A model generated the notes under the pieces. That model was not told where the DNA came from. It saw only the letters and a program-made list of their open reading frames with translations, and did not search any database. This document shows, piece by piece, positions 58,448 to 64,000 of a DNA stretch of 64,000 nt; position 1 is the first letter of the stretch, and the number at the start of each line of letters is the position of its first letter. Both the position numbers and the translations under genes were made by a program. Where the stretch lies: NCBI RefSeq assembly GCF_020685205.1, contig NZ_JAJERB010000001.1:310001-374000 (forward strand), given 5' to 3'. Origin of the DNA: Hymenobacter translucens (GTDB taxonomy: Bacteria > Bacteroidota > Bacteroidia > Cytophagales > Hymenobacteraceae).

Positions 58448-59734
58448 TCAGCGAAGATAGCGGCGAAAATAAAGTCCGCAGCCCAGCAGCAGGAGCCCGA
58501 ACCGCACCGCGTGGGCCACCGGCACCCCGATTAGCCCGAGCCGGGGCAGCAGTACGATCAGCAGACCCGCATAGAGCACGGCCGAGCCGGCCTGCACCGC
58601 CACGTACCGGCCCACCTGGGCCCGGGCCGTAAGCAGAAACAGCAGCGTCCAGGTCAGAAACTTGGCCCAGTCGCCGATAAACTGGGGTGCCAGCAAAGAC
58701 TGGGCTTCGGCAAAGTGCTGGTCGAATAATACGGTCAGCAGTACGTGCCGGAGCAGAAACAGCATCCCGAAGCCCACGGCCAGCGTGGGCGCCAGCAGCA
58801 GTAACACGCTGCGCACGTAGGCCCGCAGCGGCCCGGCCTGCCCCGCCAAAGCCGACAGCCGGGGAAAGTACACGCTGCCCATCACGGCCGAAAACACCAT
58901 GGTATAGTTGTCCGACAGCTTCGCCACGGCCTGCCACAGGTCGGTCTGGGCAAGTCCGAACCGGGCCATCAGCACGTCGCGCTGCACAAAATCGACGCCT
59001 TTGCTGAAGACGAGCAAACTCAGGGCCATCAGCAGGTAGCGCCCCAGGCCGCGTAATGCCGCCGGGCTGATCCGGCCGGGCAGGCAGGGCAGCAGCCCGT
59101 GCCGGGAGGTCAGCGCCCAAGCCGGCAGCAGCATGGTGCCCTGGGCCAGCAGGTAGGCCAGCAGGGCCTGCTCCACCGGCCAGCCGGCTGTCAGCACGCC
59201 CCCCACCACAGCCACCCCGATGATGCTCAGCCCCACGGTAAGCCCGATGTAGGCCCGCAGCTTGCCCGCCGCCAGCAGCACCGATACCAGAAACGTGTAG
59301 GCCGTAAGCAGCGCAATACCGAAGGCAAAAAGCGCGACCCAACTCTCCGAAGGCCGGAACACGCCTACCAGAGGCCCCGGCACCAGAACCAGGGCCAGTG
59401 CCCCGGCCAGCACCGCTCCGGCCGTCAGGACCACGCCTGCCCCCAGCCAGCCCCGGTAGCGCCGGGCCTGCGGACTCAGCGGAGCCAGGTACTTGACCAC
59501 GCCCACGTTCACGCCATCGTTGGGCAGGGTCGTGAACAGCGCCATCAGGTTCTGAAAGTGTGCCAGCAGCGTCAGCCCGCCGGGGCCACCGTAAACGGCC
59601 AGCAGCTTGTTGAGCAGCAACGCCCCGGCCGTCCGCGCCCCTACCGCCAGCCCCGAGCCCAGGGAGCCGCGCAGAAAACGCCCCAGCCCGGCCCGGGGGC
59701 TGGTGTCGGCAGCGACGGATGTGGGCTCAGTCAT
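58448..59734 (-). CDS. Polysaccharide flippase (Wzx/MOP family)
   Basis: 428 residues from the ATG at 59732-59734 (MTEPTSVAADTSPRAGL). About twelve membrane helices. The N-terminal GLAVGARTAGALLLNKLLAVYGGPGGLTLLAHFQNL and NDGVNVGVVKYLAPLS resemble the O-antigen/ECA translocase WzxE subgroup. Expected to flip lipid-linked oligosaccharide across the inner membrane. It lies between a GNAT/FemAB-like gene and the GT2 gene on the same strand. Confidence 0.88.
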   Translation of the reverse strand: MTEPTSVAADTSPRAGLGRFLRGSLGSGLAVGARTAGALLLNKLLAVYGGPGGLTLLAHFQNLMALFTTLPNDGVNVGVVKYLAPLSPQARRYRGWLGAGVVLTAGAVLAGALALVLVPGPLVGVFRPSESWVALFAFGIALLTAYTFLVSVLLAAGKLRAYIGLTVGLSIIGVAVVGGVLTAGWPVEQALLAYLLAQGTMLLPAWALTSRHGLLPCLPGRISPAALRGLGRYLLMALSLLVFSKGVDFVQRDVLMARFGLAQTDLWQAVAKLSDNYTMVFSAVMGSVYFPRLSALAGQAGPLRAYVRSVLLLLAPTLAVGFGMLFLLRHVLLTVLFDQHFAEAQSLLAPQFIGDWAKFLTWTLLFLLTARAQVGRYVAVQAGSAVLYAGLLIVLLPRLGLIGVPVAHAVRFGLLLLGCGLYFRRYLR

Positions 59735-59838
59735 GCTGGGGGCTTGGGTGGAATGCTCGTGAAAGCGGATCAACTAAAGGAAGGAAATCGGAGCCAGGGC
59801 TAAAAGCTAACGGCTGGTAGCCATCAGCTAAAAAACCG

Positions 59839-60846
59839 CTACAGCTGCTTGGCGAACGTGAGCTTGAGGCTGAGCACCCCGCCCAGGTGGCGCTTAAACT
59901 GCAGCAGGGAGTGGTTGAGCCCGGTTGGCAGCGTCGAGGTGCCCAGGTCCAGCAGCTGCATGCCGTTGGCCCGCCCAAAGGTGTGCAGGCCTTCGTTGAG
60001 CATCACCACCGGGCTAAAGCCGTTGAAAGCCAGCGGACTGGCCGGGTAGAAGTTGTAGAGCACCTGGCTGCTGACCTGAATGGCCACGGTCAGGGCGGCC
60101 CACTGACCGGCGGCATCGCGCACCGAGAACAGAAAGTGCTGGCGGGGAAAAGCCACGAACAGCTCCTGCAGCCGCTCCAGGGGCAAGGACAGCTGCTGCC
60201 CTTTCTCTTCCCGGCACCGGGCCAGGAAGTCGTAGGCCAGGGGCAACAGCAGCGGGGGCTCCTGCTCGAATACAAAGCCGTGGCGGCGGCACTTCTGCAG
60301 GCGGCGCCGCTCTGATGGGTGCAGGCGGCTTTCAAACGAGCTGTTCAACGCCAGGTGGTTGTTGAGCTCGGCCAGCTCCACCGCGTAGCCCAGGCGCCGG
60401 AGTACGTGGGTAAGGCGGGCACTGCCGGCGGGGTCGTAGGCAAACGGGTAGCTGCGCAGGCGCAGGCGCGAAAGCCCGTGGGCACGCAGCGTGGCGTGTA
60501 CCGTTTCCAGAAAGCTTTCCAGCACCGCGGCCGGCACGTCGGCCAGCTGTACGGCGCCGAAGGGAGCCTGCCAAGGACTGTGGCCCGTCCCGGTGCCGGG
60601 CTCGGCCACGACCTGCAGCTGGGCCACGGTGAGGCCCGCAGTCTGGTCTTCGAGGTAAAAGGTATGGCGGATGCCCGGATGACGCTGCAGGGCCAGATGA
60701 GCGGGCTTCAGGTATAGAAACGGCTCGTACGCCGGGGGCAGCGCGGGGGCCGGCCCGGGGCCTTCGCCCTGATGCTGGCGTACCGCATACCGGTCGTCGG
60801 CTCCGGGCAGGGGCAGCAGGGAAGACGAAGCGGTAATCAGACTCAA
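59839..60846 (-). CDS. GNAT/FemAB-like acyl or aminoacyl transferase
   Basis: About 335 residues. The C-terminal half has the acyl-transferase-type pattern RLHPSERRRLQKCRRHGFVFE, PLERLQELFVAFPRQHFLFSV, WAALTVAIQVSSQVLYNFYPAS and FSPVVMLNEGLHTFGRANG..LLDLGTS, as in FemAB-related GNAT proteins found in capsule/exopolysaccharide loci. Cytoplasmic. The start is uncertain: TTG at 60846 follows a TACTTTCG promoter-like element; the ATG at 60966 would add ~40 residues of poor coding quality. Same strand as the flippase, about 100 bp upstream of it. Function inferred from context only. Confidence 0.7.
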   Translation of the reverse strand: MSLITASSSLLPLPGADDRYAVRQHQGEGPGPAPALPPAYEPFLYLKPAHLALQRHPGIRHTFYLEDQTAGLTVAQLQVVAEPGTGTGHSPWQAPFGAVQLADVPAAVLESFLETVHATLRAHGLSRLRLRSYPFAYDPAGSARLTHVLRRLGYAVELAELNNHLALNSSFESRLHPSERRRLQKCRRHGFVFEQEPPLLLPLAYDFLARCREEKGQQLSLPLERLQELFVAFPRQHFLFSVRDAAGQWAALTVAIQVSSQVLYNFYPASPLAFNGFSPVVMLNEGLHTFGRANGMQLLDLGTSTLPTGLNHSLLQFKRHLGGVLSLKLTFAKQL

Positions 60847-61022
60847 AGCACAGGCAGGTATCGGGGCACGGATGGCGAAAGTACGAGTAAAAACGGCGTG
60901 CCGACGATTTGGCCTCTGCCTGGCCTGCCTCAGCCACTTCCGTCCGGTTTGCGTACCAGCGCCCATTAGGCCCGGCACCGTAACTTGCCAGCCGACCCGC
61001 CCGACCTTCTGCTGCTGCTTAT

Positions 61023-62219
61023 ATGGACGCAACCCCGCCTGTTGACCGCGACGACCTCGAGAAAGAATCTGATGATGATGGATTGCAGCCACCGCCGGCC
61101 GTTTCCGACCATGCCGCTACCCGCCAGGCCCACGAGCAGGAAGTAGGGCAGCGGCCCGGCACGCTGGTGGTGCACCCCAATGCCCTCAAGCCCCGGCTGT
61201 TTCTGATTTCCTACAACGAGCACCGCGTCGAGGACCGGGAGTTTGCCAGCTACGACGAACTGATGGCTTCGTTCCGGGCCCACCCCGAGCTCAAGCACTG
61301 GATTGACATCCGCGGCTACAACGACCTGCCCATGATGCAGCGGCTGATTGAGGACTTCCACCTTCATCCGCTGCAGATGGAAGACGTATTGGGCGACTAC
61401 CAGCGGGCGAAAGTCGAAGTCTTCGACGACAACCGCCTGTTCCTGGTGTCGCGCATGACGGACTTCACTTCGTCCCTGGAAATCGAGGACGATCAGCTTT
61501 CCCTGTTTACGGGCGACAACTACGTGCTCTCGTTTCAGGACGACTACGAGGACTGCCTCGACACGGTGCGGCTGCGGATCCACTCCGGTTTCAGCACCCT
61601 GCGCCGCCGCTCCCCGCTTTACCTGGCCTACGCCCTCACTGACGTTATCCTCGACCACTACTACCCCACGATGGCCGCCATCGGCGACTATATCGAGAAG
61701 CTGGAGGAGCGCATCTTCTCGGGCCGAAGCGACCGGCGCCTGCTCAACCGCATCCTGCACGTCAAAAAGGACATTGTACGGTTTCGGCGCCTGGTGTACC
61801 CCGAGCGCGACAAGATTTCGGAACTGCTGCGGCTTCCGGAAGAAATCCTGCCCGACGACATCAAGGTGTTCTACCGCGACTGCTACGACCACGCCATTCA
61901 GGCCCTGGACCTGGCCGAAAGCTACCGTGAATCGGTGGCCAGCCTGGTGGATCTGTATTTGTCGGACCAGAGCAACCGCATGAACGAGGTGATGAAGGTG
62001 CTGACCATTATCAGCAGCATCTTTATCCCGCTCAGCTTTGTGGTGGGGCTTTACGGCATGAACTTCCAGCGCGAAACCCCTGACGGGCGCGTCAACCCCT
62101 TGAACATGCCCGAGCTGTACCAGCCCTGGGGCTACCCCGCCCTGCTGGTTTTGCTTTTGCTGATCGTCTCCGGCCAGCTGATCTATTTCTACCGCAAAGG
62201 CTGGCTGACGAATCGGTAG
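61023..62219 (+). CDS. corA: Magnesium/cobalt transporter CorA
   Basis: Pentameric divalent-cation channel in the inner membrane. 398 residues, longer than the ~320 of E. coli CorA because of an acidic N-terminal extension (VDRDDLEKESDDDG). A large cytoplasmic domain is followed by the helical funnel, then TM1 (VLTIISSIFIPLSFVVGLYGMNF) with the signature G-M-N, and TM2 (YPALLVLLLLIVSGQLIYFYRK). The selectivity motif is intact. Divergent from the GNAT-like gene. Metal specificity not readable. Confidence 0.94.
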   Translation: MDATPPVDRDDLEKESDDDGLQPPPAVSDHAATRQAHEQEVGQRPGTLVVHPNALKPRLFLISYNEHRVEDREFASYDELMASFRAHPELKHWIDIRGYNDLPMMQRLIEDFHLHPLQMEDVLGDYQRAKVEVFDDNRLFLVSRMTDFTSSLEIEDDQLSLFTGDNYVLSFQDDYEDCLDTVRLRIHSGFSTLRRRSPLYLAYALTDVILDHYYPTMAAIGDYIEKLEERIFSGRSDRRLLNRILHVKKDIVRFRRLVYPERDKISELLRLPEEILPDDIKVFYRDCYDHAIQALDLAESYRESVASLVDLYLSDQSNRMNEVMKVLTIISSIFIPLSFVVGLYGMNFQRETPDGRVNPLNMPELYQPWGYPALLVLLLLIVSGQLIYFYRKGWLTNR

Positions 62220-62281
62220 AATTTGGGATCTTGGTTGTTGGTGTTCGGAGGAATAGGCTTTCAAGGAAGCATACCCAATAC

Positions 62282-64000
62282 CTAATTCAGCTTCAGCGCT
62301 GCCCGGCGCAGCTCGTTGCCCACGGTGCGGTAAAGCTGGTAGGTGTTGGTGAGGGCGTCGTAGTCGAGGCCGATTTCGCTGCCGCTGCTGTCGAACGGCT
62401 GCCCGCCCAGCAGGCGCCCCTGGGCGTCGTAGACGTAGGCTTTGCGCGGACCGGGCTCGGTAAGCACAAATACCCGGCGCCCGGCTCCAAAATCAAAGTA
62501 CTGGGCCGGCTTCAGGGCCGAGGTCACAAAGCGGTGGGCGAGGATCTGCCGGCCGCCGGGCTCGAACAGCGTCGCTTTTCCGCCTTCCTGCCGCAAAACC
62601 ACGTAGCCTTTTCCCGCCTGATCGGGCAGGAGCTGAAACACGGCCTCCCGGCTCCAGGTGGCCACCCGCTGCCGCGTCACGATGTCGCCGCTGAGCGTGA
62701 ACGTTGTGCGCATGCCCTGCTGGGTTACCACCGTGAGCCGGGTGCGGCGCAGCGTGGGCCCGGTTTCCACCCACGCCCCGGTCTGAAGCCGGGCGCCCAT
62801 GCTGATGGGGAAGCCGGGGTAGACGCTGCCCTGCTGGTCGTAGGCGTACACGTAGCCGTTTTCCAGCAGCACCACCATGACGTCGCGGCCATCCACCACC
62901 AGGTACTGCGGGGGCGCCGCCAGGCCGAAATCCAGCTGTTTGGGCTGCCAGCCGGGAAAGGCGTTGCCATTGGTATCGTAGAGAAACAGGGTGCTGCCCC
63001 CGCCGCCCACCAGCAGGCGCGGAGCCGAGCGCCCATCCACCGGCGAAACTGTCAGGGACGTGGCCCGGACGGTATCGGGCAGGTTCAGCGGGAAGTTGGG
63101 CGCCGACTTGCCCCGGGCGTCGAGCAGGTGCAGGCGGCTTGGCGTAGCCAGTAGATAGCCGACCCCGCCCGGCAGCCGCTGGGGAGTGCCCACGACTGCC
63201 TCTTCCAGTGAGTCAGACCAGGCTACCACGTTGTCGGGCGTCACGTAGTGCAGCACATGAGCCCCGTCCTGAACCAGCACGCCGGGTACCTTCACGCCCG
63301 CTACGCCAACCAGGGTCGGTGAGGAAGCCAGTACGTTTTTAAAGGACAGCAGGGCTCCCGTACCCACCTGCGTTTGCGGCCGGGCCACGGCGGGGCCTAC
63401 GGTGGGATGGCGCAGCAGCACCTGAGTGAAGTACTGGGCGGTGGCTTCGCCTTCGTGGGCGGCGGGTACCATCTGCAGGGCAAACTGCGGAAACCGGTTA
63501 AACAGCGTCTCGTTGCGCAGCAGCCCCGCCCGCCGCTCTTCCACCAGGGCGCGGAGCAGCACGTTCCACAGGTTGCGGGTATCGATCAGCAAACTCAGGC
63601 GGGCCAGGGGCTGGTTTTCCTGGAGCAACGCCACCTGAGCCGGGGAGCGGGCCCACACCTGCCCGGCGGCCACGTCGGTAAGCCACTGGCGCAGGGAAGC
63701 CGCGTCCGGACCAAAAGCTACGTAGTTGCCCACCTGCACCACGGCCGGCGAGCCAAAGTCCCGGAATAAGTCGCCCAGCACCTGCCGGGGCAGGTCGGGC
63801 ACCCCGGTCTGGTAGATCTGGTAGCCACCCACCTGCTCGTAGGCCGGACTGGCGCCCACCGCCCGCCGCAGCTGGCCCAGCACCCGGCTCAGCCGGGCAG
63901 GATTGGCACAGTACGCAATTGCCAGCCGGACCGGAACCTGCCGGGCCGAGGGAGTTGCCAGGTAGCACAGCGCCGCTTCACTTGACAGCCCGGCTGCCAG
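62282..64000 (-). CDS. DUF3352-like protein with beta-propeller domain (5' end beyond window)
   Basis: At least 572 residues; the frame is open to the right edge, so the N-terminus is missing. The visible N-terminal part (YEQVGGYQIYQTGVPDLP, VGNYVAFGPDAASLRQWL) resembles DUF3352-type Bacteroidota proteins. From ~residue 300 of the visible part follow short beta repeats with DG/NG turns (LFLYDTNGNAFPGW, VYAYDQQGSVYPGFPI, AYVYDAQGRLLGG) like a PQQ/FG-GAP-type propeller. Convergent with corA. Envelope location is likely but no signal peptide can be checked here. Confidence 0.7.
   Translation of the reverse strand: MAAGLSSEAALCYLATPSARQVPVRLAIAYCANPARLSRVLGQLRRAVGASPAYEQVGGYQIYQTGVPDLPRQVLGDLFRDFGSPAVVQVGNYVAFGPDAASLRQWLTDVAAGQVWARSPAQVALLQENQPLARLSLLIDTRNLWNVLLRALVEERRAGLLRNETLFNRFPQFALQMVPAAHEGEATAQYFTQVLLRHPTVGPAVARPQTQVGTGALLSFKNVLASSPTLVGVAGVKVPGVLVQDGAHVLHYVTPDNVVAWSDSLEEAVVGTPQRLPGGVGYLLATPSRLHLLDARGKSAPNFPLNLPDTVRATSLTVSPVDGRSAPRLLVGGGGSTLFLYDTNGNAFPGWQPKQLDFGLAAPPQYLVVDGRDVMVVLLENGYVYAYDQQGSVYPGFPISMGARLQTGAWVETGPTLRRTRLTVVTQQGMRTTFTLSGDIVTRQRVATWSREAVFQLLPDQAGKGYVVLRQEGGKATLFEPGGRQILAHRFVTSALKPAQYFDFGAGRRVFVLTEPGPRKAYVYDAQGRLLGGQPFDSSGSEIGLDYDALTNTYQLYRTVGNELRRAALKLN

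Noticed and set aside
60966..62264. Minus-strand 432-codon open frame
   Set aside because: Shadow of corA, which has the GMN signature and proper membrane helices.

Overview
The window looks like chromosomal DNA of a high-GC member of the Bacteroidota, most likely Hymenobacter or a close relative in the Cytophagales. The reasons are the GC-rich codon use, several TAnnTTTG (-7) promoter motifs typical of Bacteroidota, scarce Shine-Dalgarno sequences, type IX secretion-type genes (PorT-like, PorE-like), Bacteroidota-restricted families (DUF5606-like) and intergenic repeats of the GTCATCCTGAGC..GAAGGACCTT type. I saw no rRNA, tRNA, CRISPR array, prophage or intact insertion sequence. Genus-level placement is inference.

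Layout. 1-6.2 kb (minus strand): lipoprotein, XerD recombinase, a large membrane protein and the 5' part of FtsK, i.e. chromosome-dimer resolution genes side by side. 6.4-14.6 kb: housekeeping genes (AroQ, class V aminotransferase, MarC, RNase HI, lipoprotein, TrmN6, saccharopine dehydrogenase-like enzyme, cytidine deaminase, esterase, SDR). 14.7-18.6 kb: UbiE/MenG, PorT-like barrel and a PorE-like OmpA protein. 19.0-27.1 kb: EngB, a TonB C-terminal protein, DUF5606, fructose-1,6-bisphosphatase, aspartate kinase, a Fur/PerR regulator followed by a 2-Cys peroxiredoxin, KDO transferase WaaA and RsgA. 27.2-30.4 kb: a SulP transporter fused to a beta-carbonic anhydrase, followed by a response regulator whose receiver has lost its phospho-acceptor Asp.

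31.0-45.2 kb is a purine (hypoxanthine/xanthine to ureide) degradation locus: XdhA, XdhB and XdhC; a membrane cytochrome-c-linked urate oxidase (PuuD); 5-hydroxyisourate hydrolase; OHCU decarboxylase; allantoinase; allantoate amidohydrolase; ureidoglycine aminohydrolase; and a malate synthase/CitE-superfamily enzyme of uncertain function. Together these could take xanthine to ureidoglycolate. I see no classical ureidoglycolate lyase, so the CitE-like enzyme is the candidate for a terminal or glyoxylate-using step. An O-antigen-ligase-type gene is embedded in the locus.

45.6-54 kb: FAS1 lipoprotein, cyclophilin, two tandem paralogous 65-residue secreted basic peptides, a MoxR-like ATPase and its VWA partner separated by a diheme cytochrome c and a lower-GC membrane protein, a DUF427 protein and an acyl-ACP desaturase. 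54-64 kb: surface-polysaccharide type genes (two GT-C-like membrane proteins, a GT2 glycosyltransferase, a polysaccharide flippase, a GNAT/FemAB-like protein), then CorA and the 3' part of a large beta-propeller-containing protein.

At least six intergenic gaps hold long imperfect inverted repeats. Some are nested: locus-specific simple-sequence outer arms enclose a shared inner element. These repeats, the tandem 65-residue peptides, the phosphorylation-deficient regulator next to a carbonic-anhydrase fusion with an altered catalytic dyad, and the CitE-like enzyme in the ureide locus are the items most worth following up.
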